From Solirubrobacterales bacterium (GTDB lineage Bacteria > Actinomycetota > Thermoleophilia > Solirubrobacterales > 70-9), in assembly GCA_030835185.1 (NCBI GenBank), contig JAUQWL010000117.1, forward strand, positions 1 to 19,710: DNA of 19,710 nucleotides, written 5' to 3'. Positions 7,475-14,860 of the stretch are shown in pieces (the first letter of the stretch is position 1; every line of letters begins with the position of its first letter). Made by a program: the position numbers and the translations under genes. Under the pieces are notes generated by a model. It was not told where the DNA came from, did not search any database, and saw nothing but the letters and a program-made list of their open reading frames with translations.

Positions 7475-8478
7475 AGAACCTGCTCGAAGTCGAAGACCTG
7501 AGGGTGGAGTACAGGGGCCGGCCGATCGTCGGCGGCGTCTCCTTCAGCCTCGGCAAGGGTGAGTCGCTCGGCCTGGCCGGCGAATCCGGCTGTGGCAAGA
7601 CCACCACAGCACTGTCGCTGATGAAGATGCTCCCGGACGGCCTGAAGCAGTCCGGAGGGATAACCCTGCGTCCGGAAGGGCTGGAGGAAGCGATCAACAT
7701 CGGCAAGCGGACCGAAGCCGGAATGCAGGTGGTGCGCTGGCGCCACGTGTCGCTGGTCTTCCAGGGGGCGATGAACTCGCTCGATCCGGTCAAGCACATC
7801 GATTCCCAGATCGCCGAAGTGATCCGGCTCCACGAGAAGGGCGTGTCGTCGGGAGAGGTCAGCGACCGGATCGCCGACCTTCTGACCACGGTCGGCCTGA
7901 CCCCGGCCCTGGGCAAGCGCTATCCGCATCAGCTTTCGGGCGGCCAGCGCCAGCGGGTGATGATCGCCCTCGCACTTGCCTGCCGGCCGTCACTCGTGGT
8001 TGCCGACGAGCCGACCACCGCTCTGGATGTCGTCAACCAGGCCCAGGTCCTGGAGTTGCTCGAGCGGTTGCGCGAGGAGCTCGGTCTGTCACTGATCCTG
8101 ATCTCCCACGACCTCGGCGTCCTGGCGGAGACCTGCGACCGCATCGCGGTGATGTACGCCGGCCGGATCGTCGAAACCGGGACGGTTGAAGCGGTGTTCT
8201 CCAATCCCCAGCATCCGTACACGAAGCGGCTGCTCGACTCGCTGCCGGTCATCGGCGGCGAGCGCGGTCTGGCGCCACCGATACCCGGTGCCCCACCGGA
8301 CCCCGGCAACCCGCCGAAGGGCTGCTCTTTTCATCCCCGCTGCCCGTACTCGACCGATCGCTGCCTGATCGAACCGGAAGCCCGTGAAATCGCGGCCGGT
8401 CACGTTGCGGCCTGCCACTTCTCTCCCTGGGCGAGCTGGCCAGAGCTCGAATCTTCCGGATTGGCGGTCGAGTCGTGA
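7471..8478 (+). CDS. dppD: Peptide ABC transporter ATP-binding protein, DppD-like
   Basis: Cytoplasmic ATPase of the importer, 335 residues. It has Walker A GESGCGKTT (37-45), a Q-loop in LVFQGAMNSL (95-104), the ABC signature LSGGQRQRV (155-163), Walker B SLVVADEPT (174-182) and the H-loop LISHDLG. The C-terminal oligopeptide-transporter extension has the cysteine-rich motif GCSFHPRCPYSTDRC and a further AACHF, typical of Dpp/Opp ATPases. ATG 7471 overlaps the dppC stop. AAGGAG lies only two bases upstream, unusually close, so initiation may rely on ribosomes finishing dppC. It probably forms a heterodimer with the DppF-like ATPase encoded next. Confidence 0.95.
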   Translation: MKNLLEVEDLRVEYRGRPIVGGVSFSLGKGESLGLAGESGCGKTTTALSLMKMLPDGLKQSGGITLRPEGLEEAINIGKRTEAGMQVVRWRHVSLVFQGAMNSLDPVKHIDSQIAEVIRLHEKGVSSGEVSDRIADLLTTVGLTPALGKRYPHQLSGGQRQRVMIALALACRPSLVVADEPTTALDVVNQAQVLELLERLREELGLSLILISHDLGVLAETCDRIAVMYAGRIVETGTVEAVFSNPQHPYTKRLLDSLPVIGGERGLAPPIPGAPPDPGNPPKGCSFHPRCPYSTDRCLIEPEAREIAAGHVAACHFSPWASWPELESSGLAVES

Positions 8479-9518
8479 GCGAAACCCTGATGGACGTGAA
8501 GGATCTCGCCGTCACCTTCAGGTCGCGCCGCAAGACGTCGCGGGCTCTCGATGGAGTTTCACTGGACTGGAAGCGCGGTGAAGTCCTCGGGGTGGTCGGA
8601 GAATCCGGCTGTGGCAAGTCGACGCTCGCCCGGGCGATGCTCGGCCTGCAGGAGGTTTCGGGGGGCGAAGTCCTGCTCGCCGGCAACCCGGCCGGTGGCC
8701 GCTCGGAGATGCGCGATCTCCGGCGAAGGGTCCAGATGATCTTCCAGGATCCCTACCAGACGCTGAACCCGCGGCAGAAGGTCGGTGCGATCGTGGCCGA
8801 GCCGCTGATCGTCCAGGCCGTCGACAAGTCGGTGCGCCAGGAGCGCATTCTGAAGGCTCTGACCGACGTGGGGCTTGATCCGGAGACCTATCTCGACCGC
8901 TACCCGCATCAGCTTTCAGGCGGCCAGCGCCAGCGGGTCGCGATTGCTGCGGCCCTCGTGCTCGAGCCGGACGGGCTGATCTGCGACGAACCTGTGTCGA
9001 TGCTCGATGCGTCGGTGCGATCCCAGATCCTGACGGTGCTGATGGAGCTCAAGGAGCGTCGAAACCTCGCCCTGATCTTCATTACCCACGACCTCAGTCT
9101 CGCCTGGTCGCTCTGCGACCGGATCGCCGTCATGTACCTCGGCCGGGTGGTCGAGACGGGCACTGCCGTAGATGTGATCGAGAAGCCGAAGCATCCGTAC
9201 ACGACTGCGCTGGTGGCGGCGGTGCCCGTGCCGGCGATCGGAGCCGGATCGTCGCGCGCCCTGCTCAAGGGCGAGCTTCCCGACCCGAGCGAGCTGCCGC
9301 CTGGCTGTCGCTTTCACCCCCGCTGCCCGAAGCGTTTCGCGGGTTGCGACGAGATCGACCCGGTTCTTGCGGCAGTCGGGCCTCACGGTCAGAAGGCCGC
9401 CTGCCTGCTCTACGACGGCGCCGATCCTGCGGGTCGAAGCGCGGGCGGTCCGGGGACCGCCCCGGACGCAGATCCGTCGAGCAGGCTGGCGCCGCCCGCC
9501 GGACTCACCGGGGAGTGA
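8475..9518 (+). CDS. dppF: Peptide ABC transporter ATP-binding protein, DppF-like
   Basis: Second ATPase of the importer, 347 residues. It shows Walker A GESGCGKST (42-50), the IFQDPYQTLNPRQ Q-loop segment that marks the F-type subunit, the LSGGQRQRVAIA signature, Walker B LICDEPVSMLD, the H-loop FITHDLS and the C-terminal GCRFHPRCPKRFAGC motif. The GTG start at 8475 overlaps the dppD stop as GTGA; an ATG five codons later is a less likely alternative. The last 40 or so residues (GADPAGRSAGGPGTAPDADPSSRLAPP) are a low-complexity Ala/Gly/Pro/Asp-rich tail, probably disordered, not part of the ATPase fold. Confidence 0.95.
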   Translation: MSETLMDVKDLAVTFRSRRKTSRALDGVSLDWKRGEVLGVVGESGCGKSTLARAMLGLQEVSGGEVLLAGNPAGGRSEMRDLRRRVQMIFQDPYQTLNPRQKVGAIVAEPLIVQAVDKSVRQERILKALTDVGLDPETYLDRYPHQLSGGQRQRVAIAAALVLEPDGLICDEPVSMLDASVRSQILTVLMELKERRNLALIFITHDLSLAWSLCDRIAVMYLGRVVETGTAVDVIEKPKHPYTTALVAAVPVPAIGAGSSRALLKGELPDPSELPPGCRFHPRCPKRFAGCDEIDPVLAAVGPHGQKAACLLYDGADPAGRSAGGPGTAPDADPSSRLAPPAGLTGE

Positions 9519-9542
9519 GTGCCCAGTTGAGCGAGCGCTTCG

Positions 9543-10496
9543 ATGGCTGAGCTGAGATGGAGGGATCTCGCCGGTGCCGTCGGTCGCATGCCGACCGGTC
9601 CGGCAAACCGGATAACCGACGTACCCGGTGTGCTGGTCGGGCACTCCCAGGCTGCCAGCGGGGAGAAGAGCGGAGTGACGATCGTCGCACCACCCGAGTT
9701 GCCGGCAGCGGCCGCGGTGACCACGGTCAACGGGGTCGGCGAGCTGACCGCAAACCTCGAGATCAACGAGCGTGGCGTGATGGAAACGGCGGTACACCTC
9801 TGCGGGTCTCACGCGATCGGCACCGTGCTCCAGGCCGCGATCCTCGCGTCGGGCCGCGGACCCGACAACATCGTGCTGCCGGTAGTCGGGGAATGCGACG
9901 ACGGCGAGATGGCCGACTCCCGCACGATTACCGAAGACGATGTCACGAGGGCGAGAGACAGCCTCGGGACCGAGGTGGAAGAAGGCACGGTCGGTGCGGG
10001 CACCGGCATGACCTGCTTCGACTTCCCGGGTGGCATCGGCACCGCCTCCAGGCGGGTCGGCGCCCACACCGTCGGAGTGCTGCTGCTGTGCAATTTCGGC
10101 GACCGTGAATACCTCGACCTGCTCGGCCACCGGCTCGATCCGGCCGCCAGGAAGGCCGATTCCCAAGGCTCCTGCATCGCCGTCTGTGCCACCGATGCCC
10201 CGTTGTCGGTCAACCAGTTGAGACGGCTCTCGCTGAGGCCGCAGCTCGGGCTGGCACGGGCCGGCTCCTACGGTGCAGAAGGTTCGGGCGAGATCGGGAT
10301 CGCCTTCTCCACGTCGCCCGGTGCCGGTCTCTCCGGCAAGGAACTGAACCCGTACCTCGCTGCCGCCTGGGAGGCCGGCCACGAAGCGGTCTACAACTGT
10401 CTGGTCGCCGCCCGTCCCTCCGAGCGGCGCGACGGCACCATGCAGGACGCCTTCCCGGTCGACCTGGTGCGTCGTCTGGCGGAACGGGAAAGCTGA
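9543..10496 (+). CDS. S58-family aminopeptidase (DmpA/BapA type)
   Basis: Family S58 enzymes are self-cleaving N-terminal-nucleophile hydrolases. DmpA releases N-terminal L-residues and also hydrolyses D-Ala amides and esters; BapA members release N-terminal beta-amino acids. The 317-residue protein begins with the family ITDVPGVLVGH block (24-34). The autocleavage site is visible as Gly209-Ser210 in SQGSCIAVCATDAPL. Asn184 (LLCNFG), Ser248 and Glu250 (GSGEIGIAFS) match the DmpA active-site residues, and the 38-residue distance from Ser210 to Ser248 equals that from Ser250 to Ser288 in DmpA. The ECDDGEMAD segment (117-125) is somewhat unlike the family motif I remember there. No signal peptide is seen. 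ATG 9543 has only a weak ribosome binding site; ATG 9588 is an alternative. The gene lies 24 bases after dppF. Confidence 0.92.
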   Translation: MAELRWRDLAGAVGRMPTGPANRITDVPGVLVGHSQAASGEKSGVTIVAPPELPAAAAVTTVNGVGELTANLEINERGVMETAVHLCGSHAIGTVLQAAILASGRGPDNIVLPVVGECDDGEMADSRTITEDDVTRARDSLGTEVEEGTVGAGTGMTCFDFPGGIGTASRRVGAHTVGVLLLCNFGDREYLDLLGHRLDPAARKADSQGSCIAVCATDAPLSVNQLRRLSLRPQLGLARAGSYGAEGSGEIGIAFSTSPGAGLSGKELNPYLAAAWEAGHEAVYNCLVAARPSERRDGTMQDAFPVDLVRRLAERES

Positions 10497-11815
10497 TGGG
10501 CGCTGACGATCGGGCTGCCCTCGAAGCCGAGGTCGTCGGTCTCGCCCGGGACCTGATCCGGATCGATACGTCCAATCCCCCGGGAAACGAGACCCCTGCG
10601 GCAGAGTTTCTCGCCGGCTACCTGGGCGAAGCCGGTATCGAGTGCGAATTGGCCGGCCCCGACCCGGCACGGCTCAACCTGATCGCCCGGCTGCCGGGAA
10701 CGGGTGACGGCCCATCGTTGATGCTGATGGCGCACACCGACGTCGTGCCCGCTCCCCCGGACAACTGGACCGTGCCACCTTTCGAGGCGACCGTTCGCGA
10801 CGGCCACCTCGTCGGCCGGGGGGCGGTCGACATGAAGAACGAACTCGCCGCGCGGGCGGTCGCGATGGCCGGATTCTCCCGCAGCGGGGGTCGACCTCGT
10901 GGTGACGTGATCCTCGTCGCCGAATCCGACGAAGAGCGAAACACTGCCGGCGTCGGCATGTCGTGGCTGGTCCGCGAGCGCCCGGACCTGAAGTGTGACT
11001 TCGCTCTGAACGAAGGCGGCGGGCAACTGCTGGACCTGGCCGACGGTGGCCGGGTGATGACGGTCTCGATCGGCGAAAAGAAGGTCACTTCATTGCGCCT
11101 GAGGATCAAGGGGACATCGGCCCACGCCTCGATCCCCGACCGCGAGAAGAACACTCTGCTTTCGGTTTCGAGGGCGATTGAACGCCTGCTCTCGCACGAT
11201 TTCGAACCGGAGGTATCCGATTCCGTGAGAGCGTCGCTCGACGCGATCGGTGCCCCTTCCGGAAGCGACACCGAGAGGCTCGAGTGGGCTGCCGGGCAAC
11301 ATTCGGTGCTGGCCGACCTGGTCCCGGTGATGACCCGGATGACCATCACCCCGACCGGACTCGAGACCTTCGAGCCGAGCAACGTGATCCCGCCGTTCGC
11401 CGACATCGTCTGCGACTGCCGGGCGCTTCCCGGTCAGGATGAGGACGACATCCGCGGGCACCTGGCCGAGGCGCTCGGTCCCGGCATCGAGTACGACGTC
11501 GAATTCCTCGAGCCGCTCGCGGGCGGTTTCGAGTCCCCGGTCGGCACCGTTCTCTGGTCTATCTGCGAGCAGTATGTGGAGGAGCGCTTCCCCGGAACGG
11601 CTCTGCTGCCGATGGTCACCCCCGGATTCACCGATTCCCACTGGGTCAGACAGGCCTTCGGCACGGTCGCCTACGGGCTCGCGCCGGTAGCCGATACCGA
11701 CGTGGACGTCTACCTCGACTCGATGCACGGCGCCGACGAGCGGCTGATGGTGAGCGACCTGGTCACCATGACCGGCTTCCATCGTTTCGTGCTCGACCGG
11801 ATGGCTTCCGGCTGA
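10496..11815 (+). CDS. M20-family metallopeptidase (ArgE/DapE/CPG2-like)
   Basis: A 439-residue dizinc aminoacylase or carboxypeptidase of family M20, expected to hydrolyse an N-acyl amino acid or small peptide in the cytoplasm. By comparison with CPG2, the metal ligands and catalytic residues are His80 and Asp82 (MLMAHTDVVP), the bridging Asp112 (GRGAVDMKNE), Glu146-Glu147 (ESDEERN), Glu173 (LNEGGG) and His411 (DSMHGADE). The dimerisation domain fills the middle section, around KVTSLRLRIKGTSAHASIPDREKN. The start overlaps the S58 stop by one base (TGATG), so it is the last gene of the operon. It could be a dipeptidase, a deacylase or a beta-amino-acid amidase; the sequence alone does not decide. 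Confidence 0.93.
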   Translation: MGADDRAALEAEVVGLARDLIRIDTSNPPGNETPAAEFLAGYLGEAGIECELAGPDPARLNLIARLPGTGDGPSLMLMAHTDVVPAPPDNWTVPPFEATVRDGHLVGRGAVDMKNELAARAVAMAGFSRSGGRPRGDVILVAESDEERNTAGVGMSWLVRERPDLKCDFALNEGGGQLLDLADGGRVMTVSIGEKKVTSLRLRIKGTSAHASIPDREKNTLLSVSRAIERLLSHDFEPEVSDSVRASLDAIGAPSGSDTERLEWAAGQHSVLADLVPVMTRMTITPTGLETFEPSNVIPPFADIVCDCRALPGQDEDDIRGHLAEALGPGIEYDVEFLEPLAGGFESPVGTVLWSICEQYVEERFPGTALLPMVTPGFTDSHWVRQAFGTVAYGLAPVADTDVDVYLDSMHGADERLMVSDLVTMTGFHRFVLDRMASG

Positions 11816-11852
11816 TCTGTTCCGGACCGTACCCGCCTGGGCTTTCGCTGGC

Positions 11853-11858
11853 GTATGG
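11853..11858 (+). promoter_or_regulatory. Possible -10 element for the SDR gene
   Basis: TATGGT fits the actinobacterial TANNNT pattern and lies in the 76-base spacer between the M20 and SDR genes. No convincing -35 is paired with it, so this is a weak proposal based on one hexamer. Confidence 0.2.
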
Positions 11859-11891
11859 TGACCTCTCGTAATCGAGGCGGAAGGGGGTTCA

Positions 11892-12866
11892 GTGGTGGCG
11901 ATGATCAAGGGACGGGCCGCGGACCTGGTCGACGAGGCCCTGGACTTCGGCGTCGTACCCGGCTTCAGTGCGATCGGCTACCGGATCCGCAAGCGGCTCT
12001 TCGACTGGGAGGCGGATCCTCTCGAAGGGCGCTCGGTCATGGTCACCGGTGCCAACGCCGGAATCGGCAAGGCGATCTCGATCGAACTCGGCCGGCGTGG
12101 AGCCGAGGTTCACATGGTCTGCCGCAACGCCGACAGGGGCGAGGCCGCGAGACTGGAGATCGCACTGGAGAGCGGACTCGAGCCGGAGCTTCACATCTGC
12201 GATCTCTCCAGTATCTCCTCGGTCCGCGAGTTCGGTACCGCCTTCGTCTCCGGCGATGCGAGCCTCGACGTGCTGATCAACAACGCCGGCGTGATGCCAC
12301 CCGAGCGCCGGAAGACGGACGAGGGTTTCGAACTGACTTTCGCCACCAACGTGCTGGGACCCTTCCTGCTGACCGAACTGCTGTTACCGAAACTTCGCCA
12401 GAGCGGGAGCGGCCGCGTCGTACTGATGTCTTCGGGGGGCATGTATACGAGTGGCTTCGATCTTGACGACCCCGAGCTGGACAGGCGCGACTACGACCCG
12501 CCGAAGTTCTACGCGCAGAGCAAGCGGGCCGAGGTGATGCTGGCCGACGAGTGGCAGGACCGCGAGCCGGAGGGCGGGCCGGTTTTCTGCTCGATGCATC
12601 CCGGCTGGGCCCGGACCCAGGGGGTGAGCGACGCTCTGCCCGGTTTCAACAGGGTGATGAATCCGATCCTCAGGACCGGAGCCGAAGGCGGCGAGACCGC
12701 GGTCTGGCTGAGCGGGGCGACCCCGGAAGAAGCACCGGGCGGCGAGTTCTACATGGATCGCCGGCCTCGATCCAGACACCGCGTCCCGGGAACACGGGAG
12801 TCTGCCGAGGATCGCAGGCGGCTCTACGAACTCTGTCGTGCCCTGACGGCACCTTCGCCCGATTGA
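11892..12866 (+). CDS. Short-chain dehydrogenase/reductase, DHRS12-like
   Basis: A 324-residue NAD(P)-dependent oxidoreductase of the classical SDR family. After a basic/amphipathic N-terminus of about 45 residues comes the cofactor motif TGANAGIG (52-59), then NNAG (130-133), the catalytic Ser near 180 (VVLMSSGG) and the YAQSK catalytic pair Tyr207/Lys211. The N-terminal extension, CSMHPGWARTQGV and the late GGEFYMDRRPRSRH segment resemble DHRS12-type proteins more than FabG-type ones. The substrate is unknown. AAGGGGG at 11881-11887 favours initiation at GTG 11892 or GTG 11895; ATG 11901 is also possible. A 76-base gap separates it from the M20 gene, so it may have its own promoter (see 11853-11858). 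Its stop codon lies inside the etf promoter/operator region. Confidence 0.9.
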   Translation: MVAMIKGRAADLVDEALDFGVVPGFSAIGYRIRKRLFDWEADPLEGRSVMVTGANAGIGKAISIELGRRGAEVHMVCRNADRGEAARLEIALESGLEPELHICDLSSISSVREFGTAFVSGDASLDVLINNAGVMPPERRKTDEGFELTFATNVLGPFLLTELLLPKLRQSGSGRVVLMSSGGMYTSGFDLDDPELDRRDYDPPKFYAQSKRAEVMLADEWQDREPEGGPVFCSMHPGWARTQGVSDALPGFNRVMNPILRTGAEGGETAVWLSGATPEEAPGGEFYMDRRPRSRHRVPGTRESAEDRRRLYELCRALTAPSPD

Positions 12867-12878
12867 CTCGTCAGTCAA
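12863..12878 (+). promoter_or_regulatory. Palindromic operator 1 (overlaps etf -35)
   Basis: TTGACT-CGTC-AGTCAA is a perfect 6-bp inverted repeat with a 4-base spacer. The complementary strand contains CTGACGAGTCA, found again at 12942-12952. Position on the -35 and downstream spacer suits a repressor. The size and symmetry are like sites of TetR-family regulators, but the regulator is not identified. Confidence 0.6.
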
Positions 12879-12892
12879 TAAGCCGGTACAGT
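12863..12892 (+). promoter_or_regulatory. Sigma70-type promoter of the etfB-etfA operon
   Basis: TTGACT (12863-12868) and TACAGT (12887-12892) are separated by 18 bases, close to consensus -35 and -10 elements, and lie about 90 bases upstream of etfB. Transcription would begin near 12899 and give a leader of roughly 80 bases. The -35 overlaps the SDR stop codon and the left half of a palindrome. Confidence 0.6.
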
Positions 12893-12941
12893 CGCTAAGA
12901 TTGCCGACCCAAGATCATCTTTCGGCTCGCCAAATGGATTC

Positions 12942-12953
12942 CTGACGAGTCAG
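12942..12953 (+). promoter_or_regulatory. Palindromic operator 2 in etf leader
   Basis: CTGAC-GA-GTCAG is a perfect inverted repeat that shares the 11-base core CTGACGAGTCA with operator 1 (opposite strand). The two centres are about 77 bp apart. Located downstream of the predicted transcription start, it could act as a roadblock or as the second anchor of a DNA loop. Confidence 0.55.
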
Positions 12954-12968
12954 CCAGTAACACGCCCT

Positions 12969-12975
12969 AAGGAGG
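12969..12975 (+). promoter_or_regulatory. Strong ribosome binding site deciding the etfB TTG start
   Basis: AAGGAGG is a near-perfect Shine-Dalgarno six bases before TTG 12982. It fixes this rare start codon; the resulting protein starts exactly at the conserved MKICVLVKEVPD. Confidence 0.85.
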
Positions 12976-12981
12976 CTCCCC

Positions 12982-13773
12982 TTGAAAATCTGCGTCCTGG
13001 TCAAAGAGGTGCCGGATGCCGCGGTTCAGAAGCGCATCGATACCGACACCATGCGGCTCGATCGTAGCGGCGAAAACAACTTGAACCCGTTCGACACCCA
13101 CGCCATCGAAGCTGCGATGCAGCTGAAGGAAGGCGGCGAGCTTGCGATCGACGAAGTGGTCGCCGTCACGATGGGCCCCGGTTCCGCCCAGCGGGCGCTC
13201 CAGAAGGCGGTCGCGCTCGGTGCCGACCGCTCGGTTCATCTTTCCGATGACGCCCTGGCCGGCTCCGATGTTTGCGCCACCGGTATCGCCCTCGCCAAGG
13301 TTCTCGAGTCGGAGAGCCCGGACATCGTCCTGCTCGGACAGCAGTCCGACGACGGCGAGTGCTACACGATGGGCGCCGTAGTCGCCGACCACCTCAAGAT
13401 GCCGTCACTGACCCAGGTGGTCGCGATGAAGGTCGAAGACGGAAAGCTGCGCTGCGAGCGTCAGGCCGAGTACGGATACGACACTGTCGCACTCTCGCTT
13501 CCGGCCGTGATCTCGGTCGGGGACGCGATCAACGAGCCACGCTACCCGAGCCTCAAGGCGATCATGGGTGCGAAGAAGAAGCCGCTCGACAGCAAGTCCG
13601 CGGCAGACCTCGGGCTCGCCGCCGACGAAGTCGGCGAGGCCGGATCGAAGACGTCCGTGATCGCACTGAATCCGCCGCCCCAGAAGGAAGCGGGCGAGAT
13701 CATCGAAGACGAAGACACCGCCGAAACGGTCGAGAAGATCGTTAACTGGCTCGACGAAAGGAAGCTGATCTGA
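12982..13773 (+). CDS. etfB: Electron transfer flavoprotein beta subunit
   Basis: EtfB, 263 residues, pairs with EtfA to carry electrons from acyl-CoA and other flavin dehydrogenases to ETF:quinone oxidoreductase. It has the typical start KICVLVKEVPDA, the NPFDTHAIEAA segment, the nucleotide-binding LGQQSDDGECYTMG region and the NEPRYPSLKAIMGAKKKP signature (about residues 184-201). The last 40 residues are acidic and variable, with the family's recognition-loop region ahead of them. The start is TTG, supported by an excellent ribosome binding site. It is the first gene of an operon with etfA (overlap of one base, TGATG) and probably the quinone oxidoreductase gene. A promoter with two palindromic sites precedes it, pointing to regulated expression. 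Confidence 0.97.
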   Translation: MKICVLVKEVPDAAVQKRIDTDTMRLDRSGENNLNPFDTHAIEAAMQLKEGGELAIDEVVAVTMGPGSAQRALQKAVALGADRSVHLSDDALAGSDVCATGIALAKVLESESPDIVLLGQQSDDGECYTMGAVVADHLKMPSLTQVVAMKVEDGKLRCERQAEYGYDTVALSLPAVISVGDAINEPRYPSLKAIMGAKKKPLDSKSAADLGLAADEVGEAGSKTSVIALNPPPQKEAGEIIEDEDTAETVEKIVNWLDERKLI

Positions 13774-14747
13774 TGGCCGGCATCCTCGTATACGCCCTGC
13801 ATGACGATGAGGGCAATTTCAACAAGAACTCCCTCGGAGCCCTTTCCGAAGCGGCCAAACTGGCCGGCGAGCTCGGTACCGAGGCCGCGGCGGTCGTGGT
13901 CGGTGACGTTTCCGACGAAGGCGCCCAGGGTCTCGGCAACTACGGGGTGAGCAAGGTCTACCGCGCCAAGGGTGTGGCTGAAGGCCTCGCCCAGCCGATC
14001 GTCGACGTGATGGCCAAGGTCATCACCGACAACGGCTACTCGTACGCGCTGTTCGGTGGCGGGCTGCTCGGCTTCGAGATCGGCGCCGGTCTGACCGCGC
14101 GCCTCGGCGCCGGTGTGACCATGGAGGTCACGGCAGTGAAGGTTGCCGACTGCAAGCTGATCTCCGAGCGTCCGATCCTGCAGGACAGCCAGATCGCCGA
14201 CGTCGGTTATGTCTCCGAGCCCGGCATCATCATCGGACGGCTGAACGCCTTCGACGTCAAGGAGTCCGGCGGAAGCGCCGAAATCGTCGATGTCGAGGTC
14301 GAGCTCTCCGAATGGTCGACCAAGGCCGAGATGATCACCCGCGGCGAGCAGCGCGGCGCCGACGTGGACATCGAAGCCGCGGACGTGCTCATAGGCGGTG
14401 GCCGCGGGCTCGGTTCCGCCGAAGGGTTCGACGCCTGCGAGGATCTCGCCGGCGTCTTCGACAACGGTGCCGTCGCCGCGACCCGTGCGGTCGTCGATGC
14501 CGGCTGGTACCCGTACGCCGCGCAGATCGGCCAGACCGGCAAGACGGTCGCGCCGAAGCTGTACCTGGCGGTCGGTGTCTCCGGCGCCATCCAGCACAAG
14601 GTCGGGATGATGAACTCCGAGACGATCGTGGCGATCAACAAGGACTCCAACGCTCCGATCTTCGAGTTCTCCGATCTCGGCATCGTCGGTGACCTCAACA
14701 AGATCATGCCGAAGCTCACCGAGGCCCTCAAGGCCAGGAAGGGCTGA
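13773..14747 (+). CDS. etfA: Electron transfer flavoprotein alpha subunit
   Basis: EtfA, 324 residues, holds the FAD of the ETF heterodimer. The C-terminal FAD-binding domain is clear: the LYLAVGVSGAIQHKVGM signature, SETIVAINKDSNAPIFEFSDLGIVGDL and the preceding QIGQTGKTVAPK. The N-terminal domain starts with ILVYALHDDEGNFNKNS, typical of the family. The start ATG overlaps the etfB stop (TGATG). A 113-base spacer with potential stem-loops follows before the ETF:quinone oxidoreductase gene. No key residue seems to be missing. Confidence 0.97.
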   Translation: MAGILVYALHDDEGNFNKNSLGALSEAAKLAGELGTEAAAVVVGDVSDEGAQGLGNYGVSKVYRAKGVAEGLAQPIVDVMAKVITDNGYSYALFGGGLLGFEIGAGLTARLGAGVTMEVTAVKVADCKLISERPILQDSQIADVGYVSEPGIIIGRLNAFDVKESGGSAEIVDVEVELSEWSTKAEMITRGEQRGADVDIEAADVLIGGGRGLGSAEGFDACEDLAGVFDNGAVAATRAVVDAGWYPYAAQIGQTGKTVAPKLYLAVGVSGAIQHKVGMMNSETIVAINKDSNAPIFEFSDLGIVGDLNKIMPKLTEALKARKG

Positions 14748-14758
14748 GGCACAGAGAA

Positions 14759-14804
14759 CCTCCGGTCGGAGGGCGCGGGCGCTCGTCAGAGCACCGCTCC
14801 CTCC
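14759..14804 (+). other. Alternative stem-loops between etfA and ETF:quinone oxidoreductase
   Basis: CCTCC (14759-14763) can pair with GGAGG (14768-14772) across a GGTC loop. The same right arm, extended as CGGAGGG (14767-14773), can instead pair with CCCTCCG (14798-14804). The two structures exclude each other. No T-run follows, so it is not an obvious terminator; it could be an attenuator, a processing site or chance in GC-rich DNA. Confidence 0.35.
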
Positions 14805-14860
14805 GGCCCGGGTCTCGCTCCACGCTTGAAACGACCCGTAATTCCCGAAAGGACCAGTTC

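Noticed and set aside
8916..10670. 584-codon minus-strand open frame opposite dppF, the S58 gene and the M20 gene start
   Set aside because: It is a shadow created by high GC at third codon positions; it spans three well-supported + strand genes and its translation is Arg/Gly/Pro/Asp-rich without any family motif.
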